Source of the DNA: Alphaproteobacteria bacterium
GTDB taxonomy: Bacteria; Pseudomonadota; Alphaproteobacteria; Puniceispirillales; Puniceispirillaceae
Assembly: GCA_011526395.1 (NCBI GenBank)
Contig: WTHW01000047.1
Coordinates: 1-39,870 of the forward strand
Length of the DNA stretch: 39,870 bases
Reading direction: 5' to 3'
Program-made: the position numbers and the translations under genes
Part shown: positions 24,792 to 33,492 of the stretch, piece after piece
How positions within the stretch are numbered: the first letter of the stretch is position 1
How the letters are laid out: each line of letters starts with the position of its first letter
The notes under the pieces: generated by a model
The model's input: only the letters and a program-made list of their open reading frames with translations
Told to the model about the DNA's origin: nothing
The model's database searches: none

Positions 24792-25406
24792 ATGCAATTT
24801 AGTGCGCTTCGAGATCAAAAACTTATCATTGCAAGCCATAATAAAGGCAAAGTGCGCGAAATAGCTGATTTATTGGCTCCCTTTGGTCTAGATGTCATAT
24901 CTGCTGGTGAGTTAAATTTACCAGAGCCAGAAGAAACAGGCCTAACCTATATCGAAAATGCAGAACTAAAGGCGCTTGCCGCTGCTAAGGCCGCCAATTT
25001 ACCAGCGCTTGCAGATGATTCAGGTCTCTCTGTGAATGCACTTGGCGGCGCGCCCGGTATTTATTCTGCAAGATGGGCTGGATCAGATAAAGATTTCGAC
25101 CATGCGATGAGGCGTGTGGCAGATGCGTTATTGCTATCAGGCACCACAGATAGAACAGCTGAATTTGTCTGTGCCTTAACACTAGCTTGGCCAGATGGTA
25201 AGAAACTATCTTTTGAAGGGCGCGTTGCTGGCACAATCGTCTGGCCTGCGCGCGGTGACAAAGGCTTTGGATATGATCCTATCTTTGTCCCAACAGGCCA
25301 TACCATCACTTTTGGCGAGATGGACCCTGACAAAAAACATGCAATGAGCCACCGTGCTATTGCATTTGATAAATTGGTATCACATTTAAAATCTGAAATG
25401 ACGTAA
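24792..25406 (+). CDS. rdgB: RdgB/HAM1 family dITP/XTP pyrophosphatase
   Basis: The 204-residue protein removes non-canonical purine triphosphates from the pool. The N-terminal SHNKGKVREI, the central LPALADDSGLSV with the acidic metal ligands, and GYDPIFVPTGHTITFGEM near the C-terminus define the family, together with MSHRAIAF at the end. A ribosome site GGGGATAAAG precedes the ATG by about three bases. Its TAA stop overlaps the hemW ATG by one base (TAATG), so the two are translationally linked. Confidence 0.96.
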   Translation: MQFSALRDQKLIIASHNKGKVREIADLLAPFGLDVISAGELNLPEPEETGLTYIENAELKALAAAKAANLPALADDSGLSVNALGGAPGIYSARWAGSDKDFDHAMRRVADALLLSGTTDRTAEFVCALTLAWPDGKKLSFEGRVAGTIVWPARGDKGFGYDPIFVPTGHTITFGEMDPDKKHAMSHRAIAFDKLVSHLKSEMT

Positions 25407-26578
25407 TGCCAAACTCATCTCAACTAGGTCTGTATATCCATTGGCCCTTTTGCCTATCAAAATGCCCTTATTGTGATTTTAATTCACATGTCGCATCAGA
25501 CATAGATGAGGAAGCATGGCACAAAGCGCTCGTCACAGAATTACATCATATGGCAGAGTTATCAGATCACTCTGCCTATGGCAGGCGCCCTTTATCATCT
25601 GTATTTTTTGGCGGTGGCACACCGTCTTTAATGCCCACAAAAATCATGTCATCTCTTATCACAGAGGCTGAAAAATTATTCGGCTTTATGGCTGATATTG
25701 AAATCACAGCTGAAGCAAATCCTACCTCAGTTGAGACAGCAAAATTACAAGGATTTCAGCAAGCTGGCGTGAACCGCGTATCACTTGGCGTTCAATCTCT
25801 TGATGATACAGCGCTCTCATTTCTAGGGCGTGGTCATTCTGCCAATGAAGCGATTAAGGCGCTTGAGCTTTCACGAGACCTTTTTGACAGGGTTTCAATT
25901 GATTTAATCTATGGCCTGAAAGACCAAAGCGTTGCTGATTGGGAAGGCCAATTATCAAAGGCCTTATCTTTTGATCTGGACCATCTGTCTTTATATCAAC
26001 TGACTATCGAGCCTGGCACGCAATTCTATAGCCGCGCCCGAAAAGGTGAGGTGTTAAATCTTGATGATGATGCCATGGCAGATTTGTATCTTATTACTGA
26101 GACTCAAACAGCTGCGCATGGCCTTTTCAATTATGAAGTCTCAAACTATGCACGAAGCGGCGCGCAATCACGCCATAATTTGCTTTATTGGCGGTGCCAA
26201 GATTGGCTTGGCATTGGACCCGGCGCACATGGCAGATTAACACAAATAAATGGCCGCAGAGAAACAGTAACAAGACGCTCACCGCAAGGCTGGCTGACCC
26301 AAATAAAAGATAAAGGTCACGGCGTATCAGAGAGTGTGGTTGATGATCAAGAAGCGATTTGTGAGGAAATCTTAATGATGGGATTGCGCCTATCTGAAGG
26401 TGTGCCTCTATCACGACTCTCTCAGCTAGCTGGCACATCAGACTGGCCATTTACAAGTCAGCAAATCGAGCCTTTGATATCAGAAGCCTGGTTATCTTTA
26501 GAAAATGACCAGCTGATCGCTAATTTTGAAGGACGGCTTCGTCTGAATTATATGCTTCAGGCGCTTTTGGCATCATAG
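25406..26578 (+). CDS. hemW: HemW, radical-SAM heme chaperone
   Basis: The 390-residue radical-SAM protein has C-x3-C-x2-C at C16, C20 and C23 within HWPFCLSKCPYCDFNSH. This lacks the extra upstream cysteine of HemN and marks HemW, the heme-binding member (formerly called HemN-like), which inserts heme into respiratory proteins. The GGGTPSLM and SLGVQSLDD motifs are also present. The C-terminal winged domain is intact. Its 3' end overlaps the lpoA-like gene on the other strand by 59 bases. It belongs to the rph-rdgB-hemW series. Confidence 0.95.
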   Translation: MPNSSQLGLYIHWPFCLSKCPYCDFNSHVASDIDEEAWHKALVTELHHMAELSDHSAYGRRPLSSVFFGGGTPSLMPTKIMSSLITEAEKLFGFMADIEITAEANPTSVETAKLQGFQQAGVNRVSLGVQSLDDTALSFLGRGHSANEAIKALELSRDLFDRVSIDLIYGLKDQSVADWEGQLSKALSFDLDHLSLYQLTIEPGTQFYSRARKGEVLNLDDDAMADLYLITETQTAAHGLFNYEVSNYARSGAQSRHNLLYWRCQDWLGIGPGAHGRLTQINGRRETVTRRSPQGWLTQIKDKGHGVSESVVDDQEAICEEILMMGLRLSEGVPLSRLSQLAGTSDWPFTSQQIEPLISEAWLSLENDQLIANFEGRLRLNYMLQALLAS

Positions 26579-28148
26579 TAACTGGCACCAGCTTGCCATC
26601 TTGTACTTGGAATAGCCTATAATCACGATGATTCAGGCCATTTGCAAGCAATCGGAAAGAGCCTGTATATCCCTTAAATCCAGACTCTTTGACAAGTTGC
26701 GAGATAATCGGCAACTGCAATGATTGTGTTTCATTATCTGTTACAGCACTTGCTTTATCCGAAGCTGATGCCGCAACTGCAAACGCATCAAAGCCAAGCT
26801 GGCTTAAGAAAGACCCCGCTGAAGAAGAGCCTCGGATTTTATAAAGCTCATCATATCGTTTTGCAAAATTGGCACGCAAATCAGGTGACAGGGTTGAAAG
26901 ATAAGCCCCTTGCAAGGACGGCTCTGCCAGCAAGCCAGCATTTGCCCATAAATCTGTGCCAAGATAATTCACTCTATCAGGCCCCAAATCATAATAAGAT
27001 AATAATGGCGCAACCTTTAAGACAAAATTGGCACCACCAGCTATCACAACACTATCATAAGGAGGTGGTATATCTTCAACCAGCTGACCATCTTCTAAGG
27101 GCTGATAGCGTGTAAATCTCTTTAGCTGTGATACGAGGGTTTCATCATCAGCACCAACTGTCCCATCAACCACCATCACACTTGCCGGGCTTATCCCAAA
27201 TTCTTGCAATCTCTTCACAGCATGAGATGTGACCATAGCGCCATAAGCAGATTGATCTGATAATATTGCAATCTCATCATGACCATTCAGGATAGATTCT
27301 GCTAAAACCTTATCAATTTGTTGTTCTGGCAACAGCCCTAGAACCCACAATCCGGGCGATGCAATCGCACGGTTATTTGATAATGATAAAACAGGTATCA
27401 TATCTGCTGATAAATAAGGCGCGATATCTTTCGCATTATCGCTGAATAACGGGCCGATTGCGATGTCTATTTGCGTTTTGATAGCTTGCTGTGCCAAGGA
27501 GCCTAACGCATCTGTGCTGCTTGTATCAAAATATAAAACCTCAATTTCAGGGTCGTTTATTTGGAACATTGCTAGCTCTAGGCCATCTGCGACTTGATTG
27601 CCATAAATGGCGCGCTCACCTGATAAAGGCACAAATACACCAATGCGCCTTTGCCCAGCTGCTTTTTCTGGAATCTCATAGCGTTGTGGTAAGGGGGCGT
27701 CTTTTGGGGCGCGCAGCATCGCAAATGCCGCATCAAGAGCCGCTTCTTCAAGCGAAGGATCGCGCCCTTCTGGTATTAATTCTTCGAAACTAAGCGTCTG
27801 AGTTTCGACCTTTGTTTGATTGTCGCCTTTTTCCAACTCCCAAATAATAGACGCAATCACATCATCTGTTGCATTATCAGCTGTTTTTTCTGCTTCAGCC
27901 TTTTCTTTTGCCTCTTCACGTGCTTTGACCACTGAATCAATTTCCGCAATCAGGCTTTCATTTGTTGTGGCAGTGGTCTTGTCTGTTGATGTTTGGGTCA
28001 GGCTCTGATTATCTGCCTCTGCTGTCACCTCTTGTGATTTTGGCGCCAGCACTGTTTCTTTTACAGGCGCTTTTACGGGCACCTCAACAGGTGCACAGCT
28101 TGCCAAAAACAAGGCACCGCACAAAATAGGCCACGTGAATTTACGCAT
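26520..28148 (-). CDS. LpoA-like penicillin-binding-protein activator lipoprotein
   Basis: The protein is about 542 residues from ATG 28148. It has a type II signal peptide MRKFTWPILCGALFLASC, so the mature N-terminus is a lipidated Cys. A low-complexity Thr/Glu/Lys region follows, then a periplasmic-binding-protein-like domain starting IGVFVPLSGERAIYGNQVADGLELA, as in alphaproteobacterial relatives of LpoA. In E. coli, LpoA activates PBP1a from the outer membrane. In-frame ATGs at 28178 and 28226 are possible, but the lipoprotein signal argues for 28148. It diverges from rsmI, and the rsmI-lpoA-yraN-BON grouping parallels E. coli yraL-yraM-yraN-yraP. Whether it activates a PBP here is inferred. 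Confidence 0.82.
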   Translation of the reverse strand: MRKFTWPILCGALFLASCAPVEVPVKAPVKETVLAPKSQEVTAEADNQSLTQTSTDKTTATTNESLIAEIDSVVKAREEAKEKAEAEKTADNATDDVIASIIWELEKGDNQTKVETQTLSFEELIPEGRDPSLEEAALDAAFAMLRAPKDAPLPQRYEIPEKAAGQRRIGVFVPLSGERAIYGNQVADGLELAMFQINDPEIEVLYFDTSSTDALGSLAQQAIKTQIDIAIGPLFSDNAKDIAPYLSADMIPVLSLSNNRAIASPGLWVLGLLPEQQIDKVLAESILNGHDEIAILSDQSAYGAMVTSHAVKRLQEFGISPASVMVVDGTVGADDETLVSQLKRFTRYQPLEDGQLVEDIPPPYDSVVIAGGANFVLKVAPLLSYYDLGPDRVNYLGTDLWANAGLLAEPSLQGAYLSTLSPDLRANFAKRYDELYKIRGSSSAGSFLSQLGFDAFAVAASASDKASAVTDNETQSLQLPIISQLVKESGFKGYTGSFRLLANGLNHRDYRLFQVQDGKLVPVTMMPKAPEAYNSDEAVLQN

Positions 28149-28230
28149 TGCAAAGATATGAAAAGAGTTGTTCATCATGACAACACTATAATCAAGCACA
28201 GCCGCGCTGTTAACTCTTGATTTCATTTAG

Positions 28231-28240
28231 ATGATATCAT
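28231..28240. promoter_or_regulatory. ATGATATCAT palindrome between lpoA-like gene and rsmI
   Basis: This perfect 10-base palindrome lies in the divergent gap. The same ten bases occur upstream of rph at 24011-24020. It could be an operator or chance AT-rich sequence; one more copy lies inside a gene (3013-3022), which weakens an operator reading. Confidence 0.2.
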
Positions 28241-28303
28241 GATGGTTGCTTCTATGATAAGCTTAACCAAACCTGACAAATCTATCTCTATTTTTGCAAA
28301 ATT

Positions 28304-29134
28304 ATGCTGACCCTTATCACAACACCCATTGGCAATCTTAGCGATATATCAGAGCGCGCCATCACAGCCATTGCTGATGCTGATTTAATCGCTTGTGAAG
28401 ATACACGAACCACAACTAAGCTCATCTCTCTTCTCAATATTAAAACAAATGCCACTTTGATATCTTATCATGATCATAATGGTGAGGTGATGCGTCCACG
28501 TATCATGTCTGCTCTTGAAAAGGGACTAAAAGTGGGGCTTGTCAGTGATGCTGGTACACCTTTGATTTCAGATCCTGGCTTTAAGCTAGTGCGTGAGGCA
28601 AGACAACGTAACTTTTCTGTCACAGCAACAGCTGGTGCTTGTGCGCCTGTATTGGCACTCATCTTGTCAGGCCTGCCAACAGATCGTTTTCTATTTCATG
28701 GCTTCCTGCCAGACAAGCAGAAATCAGTCACAAAATTACTAGAAGAATGCCGCCATATTTCAGTGACATCTTTATTTTTTGTCAGCCCGAGCCAGCTATC
28801 AGCCAACCTTCAGCAGATATTTGATATTTGGGGCGAGCGTGACGCAGCCTTAGTGCGCGAAATCACAAAATTACATGAAGAGGTGATATCGCTGCCTCTA
28901 TCAGAGATGATCTCGCATTTCAAAGAGGCACCGCGCCCAAAAGGAGAATTTGTTCTCGTCATCGCGCCGCCAAAAGTGCAAGTAGAATATAGTGATGATG
29001 ATATCGCTGAGTTATTGCGTGAACGCATGACAGATTTATCTGTAAAAGATGCTGTGGCAGAGGTAGCAAGCCTGACTGCCAAACCGCGAAAAGCTGTCTA
29101 TCAAATGGCACTTGCCTTAACCAAGACACCATAA
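28304..29134 (+). CDS. rsmI: RsmI, 16S rRNA (cytidine-1402-2'-O) methyltransferase
   Basis: The 276-residue tetrapyrrole-methylase-fold enzyme has the N-terminal LITTPIGNLSDISERAI, the EDTRTTTKLIS and SYHDHN segments, and VSDAGTPLISDPGFKLV with the SAM-binding glycine-rich loop. RsmI adds the 2'-O-methyl group of m4Cm1402 in the ribosomal P site. It begins the plus-strand series rsmI-yraN-BON lipoprotein-gshB and diverges from the LpoA-like gene. The length and order are typical. No clear Shine-Dalgarno sequence is visible. Confidence 0.95.
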   Translation: MLTLITTPIGNLSDISERAITAIADADLIACEDTRTTTKLISLLNIKTNATLISYHDHNGEVMRPRIMSALEKGLKVGLVSDAGTPLISDPGFKLVREARQRNFSVTATAGACAPVLALILSGLPTDRFLFHGFLPDKQKSVTKLLEECRHISVTSLFFVSPSQLSANLQQIFDIWGERDAALVREITKLHEEVISLPLSEMISHFKEAPRPKGEFVLVIAPPKVQVEYSDDDIAELLRERMTDLSVKDAVAEVASLTAKPRKAVYQMALALTKTP

Positions 29135-29145
29135 GCGTAAAAGAC

Positions 29146-29532
29146 ATGGGTAAGCGCACCAATCACATCAGGCAAAAAAGCGCTTACCGTTCAGCAGAAC
29201 GCGCAGGGAAACTTGCAGAATTACTAATATATCTATATTTCGCATGCCGCGGCTGGCGCTTGGTGAAATGGCGATATAAAACCCCGTTTGGCGAGATTGA
29301 TCTCATCCTCCAAAGAAAACAGCATATGCGCTTTTTGGAAGTGAAATATCGTACCAAATTCATATCCAGCGATAATCCTGTCACCTCACAACAATTACAA
29401 CGGCTATCAAGGGCGGCTCATTTCGCACATATGAAATTAACAAGCCCCCATCATACCAGCTGTCAATTTGATGTGATTGTCTTAACAAGGCGCGGCAAAT
29501 TACATCATTTTGAAAATCATGTTTTTTTCTAG
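29146..29532 (+). CDS. yraN: YraN, UPF0102 family nuclease-like protein
   Basis: The 128-residue protein has the UPF0102 restriction-endonuclease-like core: GKLAELLIYLYF, then GEIDLILQRKQHMRFLEVKYR, with the D...E-x-K arrangement expected of a PD-(D/E)xK active site. The biological role of YraN is not settled. Compared with longer relatives the C-terminus is ordinary (CQFDVIVL near the end). It follows rsmI by 11 bases on the same strand, as in many proteobacteria. Confidence 0.9.
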   Translation: MGKRTNHIRQKSAYRSAERAGKLAELLIYLYFACRGWRLVKWRYKTPFGEIDLILQRKQHMRFLEVKYRTKFISSDNPVTSQQLQRLSRAAHFAHMKLTSPHHTSCQFDVIVLTRRGKLHHFENHVFF

Positions 29533-29632
29533 GGGCTTTTATACCACTTGCAAAAGCGGCTTGTGACAAATCTGTAAAATAGGGTATGACTATTACATCA
29601 CTAAATGGCACGGCAAATAAGGAAATAGTTTC

Positions 29633-30226
29633 ATGGCGCGTCTGTCTTATATCATCTCCGCACTTTTGATTAGCCTTAGCTTGGCGCTTAGCGCATGCGC
29701 ACCAGCTCTTGTTGGTGTTGGCACTGCCGCTGTTGCAGCCTCTTCAACTGAAAAGGGCTTTTCGACATCCGTTGCAGATGGTGTCATTAATACAAAACTA
29801 GCTGATAAATTCCTCAGAGAAGATGTGGATTTGGTACAAGGCGTCTCTATCACTGTGAATGAAGGTGCTGTCTTACTCACTGGTATTGTGCCAACACAAG
29901 AACAGAAAATCACAGCCACAAGGCTCGCATGGGAAATCAAAGGTGTGCGTGAAGTTGTCAATGAAGTGACTATCTCACAGGAAACCTCCATTAAAAACCG
30001 TGCAAAAGATTTCGCCGCCGCCGCCCAGCTTCGCCTGAAAATCATCGGCGATGGCGCTGTATCCTCTTTGAATTATTCAATCGATGTTGTTGATGGTATT
30101 GTGTATCTATCAGGCGTTGCTGAAACCGAAGAAGAGCGCGCCCGCGTGATAGCACTCGCACAAGAGCTGCCATTTGCGAAAAAAGTTATAGATTATATCA
30201 TCCTTAGCTCTGACAGACGTGATTAA
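29633..30226 (+). CDS. Dual-BON-domain outer-membrane lipoprotein (YraP/DolP-like)
   Basis: The 197-residue lipoprotein has lipobox ALSAC in the signal peptide and two BON domains (about residues 45-115 and 120-195), each with the typical GVSITVNEGAVLLTGIV or IDVVDGIVYLSGVA strand pattern. E. coli YraP, now DolP, binds anionic phospholipid and supports outer-membrane integrity. AAGGAA lies about 9 bases before the ATG. The 100-base gap upstream may hold its own promoter, but I could not define one. gshB follows after five bases. Its position beside rsmI, yraN and the lpoA-like gene matches the E. coli cluster. Confidence 0.9.
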   Translation: MARLSYIISALLISLSLALSACAPALVGVGTAAVAASSTEKGFSTSVADGVINTKLADKFLREDVDLVQGVSITVNEGAVLLTGIVPTQEQKITATRLAWEIKGVREVVNEVTISQETSIKNRAKDFAAAAQLRLKIIGDGAVSSLNYSIDVVDGIVYLSGVAETEEERARVIALAQELPFAKKVIDYIILSSDRRD

Positions 30227-30231
30227 GCGAT

Positions 30232-31200
30232 ATGTCACTTCGTGTTGCTATCCAAATGGACCCAATCGCCGGGATAGATATCACGGGCGATACCTCTTTT
30301 GCCTTTGCACTTGAAGCGCAAAGACGCGGCCATGAGTTATATTATTATCTGCCAGATAGCCTGACGCTTGATGGCCGCATACTTTATGCTGATCTGCATA
30401 AAATCCATGTGCGTGATGAAATTGGCAACCATGTTGATGAACAGGCCGCTATCTATACAGACTTATCAGAGATGGATGTGATCTTGATGCGCCAAGACCC
30501 ACCCTTTGATATGTCCTATATCACTGCCACACATATGCTTGAACATCTACCAGCAACAACGATGGTGGTGAATAATCCTGCAGAGGTGCGCAATGCACCT
30601 GAGAAAATTCTCGTTCTTGATTTTCCAGAGCTTATGCCGCCAACAATGGTATCTCGTAATGAGGCCGCCATTATCTCATTTCGGCAAACACATAAAGATA
30701 TCATCATTAAGCCATTATACGGTAATGGCGGTGCTGGCGTATTCTTGCTAAAGCAAGATGATAAGAATTTTAACGCCCTTCTTGAGATGTTTTTTAGCGC
30801 AAGCCGCGAGCCTGTCATGGTGCAAGCCTTTTTGCCAGAAGTTACAGAAGGCGATAAGCGCATTATTCTAATTGATGGCGAGCCAGTTGGCGCTATTAAC
30901 CGCATCCCCTCAAAAGATGAGGCGCGCTCAAATATGCATGTGGGCGGCAAGGCAACAGCCACAGAGCTAACTCCGCGTGATATTGAGATATGTCAGACCA
31001 TTGGCCCTGTCTTAAAAGAACGTGGCTTATTATTTGTGGGCATTGATGTTATTGGTGACTATCTGACCGAAATAAACGTGACATCCCCCACAGGCATCAG
31101 AGAGTTTGAACGTTTTACAGGCATCAGCTTGGCGGAAAAAACATTTGATGCGATTGAAAAAAATCACAAAAGCTACAAGACCAACCGCATTTTACGATAA
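30232..31200 (+). CDS. gshB: Glutathione synthetase
   Basis: The 322-residue ATP-grasp enzyme joins glycine to gamma-glutamylcysteine. Segments typical of bacterial GshB are present: LRVAIQMDPIAGIDITGDTSF, the MRQDPPFDM motif, VVNNPAEVRNAPEK, the glycine-rich GNGGAGVF loop, and the C-terminal LTEINVTSPTGIREFE with metal ligands. It starts five bases after the BON gene and is probably in the same transcript. The 3' end overlaps comM on the other strand by 28 bases. The length is normal. Confidence 0.96.
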   Translation: MSLRVAIQMDPIAGIDITGDTSFAFALEAQRRGHELYYYLPDSLTLDGRILYADLHKIHVRDEIGNHVDEQAAIYTDLSEMDVILMRQDPPFDMSYITATHMLEHLPATTMVVNNPAEVRNAPEKILVLDFPELMPPTMVSRNEAAIISFRQTHKDIIIKPLYGNGGAGVFLLKQDDKNFNALLEMFFSASREPVMVQAFLPEVTEGDKRIILIDGEPVGAINRIPSKDEARSNMHVGGKATATELTPRDIEICQTIGPVLKERGLLFVGIDVIGDYLTEINVTSPTGIREFERFTGISLAEKTFDAIEKNHKSYKTNRILR

Positions 31201-32645
31201 GCAATCGCTTCTTGAATATGATGCTTTTGAATCTCAGCTGAATTATCCAAATTGGCGATAGTGCGTGCCACGCGCATAATTTTCTCATAACCTCTGCCAG
31301 TGATATCAAGCTTCTCAATCGTCTTTGTCAAAAACCCTTTTATCTCAGGCGTCAATGTGCGGCTATCCTCTGGCAAATGCGCGCCAAATATATGAGCATT
31401 TGCCACTTTTTCAGCAATCTCAGCAGTTGAAGGTGAGGGCGTATCATTTAATAGCTCTGTCACAGGCAAAGCTGTGACATCTATGATGAGATCAAATCTA
31501 TCAAGTAAGGGGCCAGATAATTTCGCGACATAATTTTTGCCGCAAATGGGCGCTCTACTACAGGCTCTAGAAGCATCTGCTAGATACCCACACCGGCAGG
31601 GATTCATAGCGGCCACTAACTGAAATTTTGCAGGGTATCTTATGTGATGATTGGCGCGCGCAATCACAACTTCACCTGTCTCAAGCGGCTGGCGAAGCGC
31701 ATCTAACACTGTTGCTTGAAATTCTGGTAATTCATCTAGGAATAAAACACCATGATGTGCCAAAGATATCTCACCTGGCTTTGCCTTTGCGCCGCCACCA
31801 ACTAGAGCCGCCATTGAGGCAGAATGGTGCGGGTCTCGATAGGGCCTTGTTTGCGTAATACCATCATTTTCAGATTGATTTAATAACAACCCACCAAGAG
31901 ATTGTATCATACTGACTTCAAGTGCTTCTTGTGGCTGTAATGGGGGCAACAGCCCAGCTAGCCTACTTGCCAACATAGATTTACCAGCGCCAGGTGGCCC
32001 TACCATTAACAAATGATGCCGCCCAGCCGCTGCGATTTCCAAGACACGTTTCGCTGTCTCTTGTCCTTTCACATCTTTCATATCAGGATAAGCATCCGGC
32101 GCACGCACTGTGACCTCTTTGGGTGCTGGTAGCTGGCTTGACCCTTTTAGATGATTCACCAATGCTATCAAAGACGGGCTTGCTATAATCTCACCACCTG
32201 CTGCCCATTTTGCTTCTGCACCATTTCCATGTGGACAGATTAAGCTCATATGACAGGAAGAGGCATATAAAGCAGCTGATAAGGTGCCTGCGACATTGGC
32301 AATCATTCCATCAAGTGCAAGCTCTCCAATAATCACAGCTTCTGAGAGATCATCTTGCGAGATAATGCCCATAGCCACCATCAAGGCAAGTGCGATGGGC
32401 AAATCATAGTGCGCCCCTTCTTTTGTGACATCTGCTGGCGCAAGATTTATGGCAATCCGCTTTGCAGGTAGGGACAGCCCCATCGAAGAAAGCGCTGCTC
32501 TGATGCGTTCTTTGGATTCTGCAACGGCCTTATCAGCAAGGCCGACAATCGTCATGGCTGGCAGGCCATTTGATAGATGCGCCTGCACAGATACAGGCAC
32601 AGTATCAAGACCACGAAAGGCAACAGTATGTATCACTGCATTCAT
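31173..32645 (-). CDS. comM: ComM/YifB, AAA+ helicase of the Mg-chelatase family
   Basis: The protein is about 490 residues. The N-terminal Lon-protease-like fold carries HLSNGLPAMTIVGLADKAV and INLAPADVTKEGAHYDLPIA. The AAA+ core has Walker A GPPGAGKSMLASRLAGLLPP and Walker B VLFLDELPEF, followed by a cysteine-bearing MNPCRCGY segment and a C-terminal helical domain. In Vibrio, ComM drives branch migration during natural transformation; the protein is also common in non-competent bacteria. ATG 32645 matches the family start better than a GTG at 32663; neither has a good ribosome site. It lies 115 bases after the HIT gene. Confidence 0.93.
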   Translation of the reverse strand: MNAVIHTVAFRGLDTVPVSVQAHLSNGLPAMTIVGLADKAVAESKERIRAALSSMGLSLPAKRIAINLAPADVTKEGAHYDLPIALALMVAMGIISQDDLSEAVIIGELALDGMIANVAGTLSAALYASSCHMSLICPHGNGAEAKWAAGGEIIASPSLIALVNHLKGSSQLPAPKEVTVRAPDAYPDMKDVKGQETAKRVLEIAAAGRHHLLMVGPPGAGKSMLASRLAGLLPPLQPQEALEVSMIQSLGGLLLNQSENDGITQTRPYRDPHHSASMAALVGGGAKAKPGEISLAHHGVLFLDELPEFQATVLDALRQPLETGEVVIARANHHIRYPAKFQLVAAMNPCRCGYLADASRACSRAPICGKNYVAKLSGPLLDRFDLIIDVTALPVTELLNDTPSPSTAEIAEKVANAHIFGAHLPEDSRTLTPEIKGFLTKTIEKLDITGRGYEKIMRVARTIANLDNSAEIQKHHIQEAIAYRKMRLVL

Positions 32646-32760
32646 AAGTTTTATCGCATGCACTGCCTGCCGGGATTGGCAAGCCTCTTATGCTTACTTA
32701 TGCGTAGCGTTAAGATTTTGATTCAACAAAAATATGACCCAAAATTAGAGGCAATATCCA

Positions 32761-33120
32761 TTATCTGGCGCGAAGAGGGCCGATGGGCTCACCACCCAAA
32801 ATATGCATATGTAGATGAGGGACTTCTTGATGCGCATTCTCGCCGCTATTTGCAATGATGCGATACCCACCATCTTCAAGACCAGCCAATCTGGCCGCTC
32901 TGCCAATCGCTGCTATAAAGGCTGATTGCTCTTCTGCGCTGGCATTTTGTGAAAAATCTGCCATATCCACATAATGGCCTTTTGGAATGACCAAAATATG
33001 AGTCTGTGCTTGTGGCGCGATATCATGAAAGGCAAGTGTATATTCACATTCATCATGTTTGTTACATGGGATTTCACCGCGCAGGATTTTTGCGAAAATA
33101 TTTTCAGTATCATATGACAT
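32761..33120 (-). CDS. HIT-family nucleotide-binding protein
   Basis: The 119-residue histidine-triad protein has the catalytic motif HLHMHI at H102, H104 and H106, preceded by TENIFAKILRGEIPC at the N-terminus. It is HinT-like and probably hydrolyses nucleoside phosphoramidates or dinucleotides. It follows hisE by 33 bases, a linkage common in Alphaproteobacteria, although no direct role in histidine synthesis is known. One N-terminal Cys pair (C19, C25) recalls the structural zinc site of some HIT proteins, but the spacing does not prove it. Confidence 0.93.
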   Translation of the reverse strand: MSYDTENIFAKILRGEIPCNKHDECEYTLAFHDIAPQAQTHILVIPKGHYVDMADFSQNASAEEQSAFIAAIGRAARLAGLEDGGYRIIANSGENAHQEVPHLHMHILGGEPIGPLRAR

Positions 33121-33153
33121 ATCTTACCACCTTAGATTATGACGTGCGGGAGT

Positions 33154-33480
33154 TTAAGATTGACGGTTTGCTTTTTCAACAAGCCCTGATGTGCCTTGTC
33201 TATCAGCTAAAATCTGCCACACATCCTCAGCTTTAACGCCGCTTGCCTGCCACACGACCAACAGATGATATAAAATATCAGCTGATTCAGATGCCAGCGC
33301 GCTACCATCACCTCTCATCGCTTCAATGATAGCTTCTGTGACTTCTTCTGATAATTTACGCAAAGGGGCGTCTGGTGCTTTTGCTATCAGACTGGCTGTA
33401 TAGCTTGTCTCAGGATTGCCATCTGCTTTTGCGCTAATTTCGGCGAAAAGCTCGTCTAATATGCTCGCATTATATGTCAT
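33154..33480 (-). CDS. hisE: Phosphoribosyl-ATP pyrophosphatase
   Basis: This monofunctional HisE (108 residues) catalyses the second step of histidine synthesis. The all-helical MazG-like fold shows KLSEEVTEAIIEA and the metal-binding ESADILYHLLVVW. HisI is a separate protein in such organisms and is not in the window. The gene follows hisF by 12 bases in the his operon and precedes the HIT gene. Confidence 0.94.
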   Translation of the reverse strand: MTYNASILDELFAEISAKADGNPETSYTASLIAKAPDAPLRKLSEEVTEAIIEAMRGDGSALASESADILYHLLVVWQASGVKAEDVWQILADRQGTSGLVEKANRQS

Positions 33481-33492
33481 ATCCTGAACTCC

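Noticed and set aside
29536..29558. GCTTTT...AAAAGC inverted repeat after yraN, considered as a terminator
   Set aside because: The stem is AT-rich with an 11-base loop and no T run follows. The BON gene downstream could be in the same transcript.
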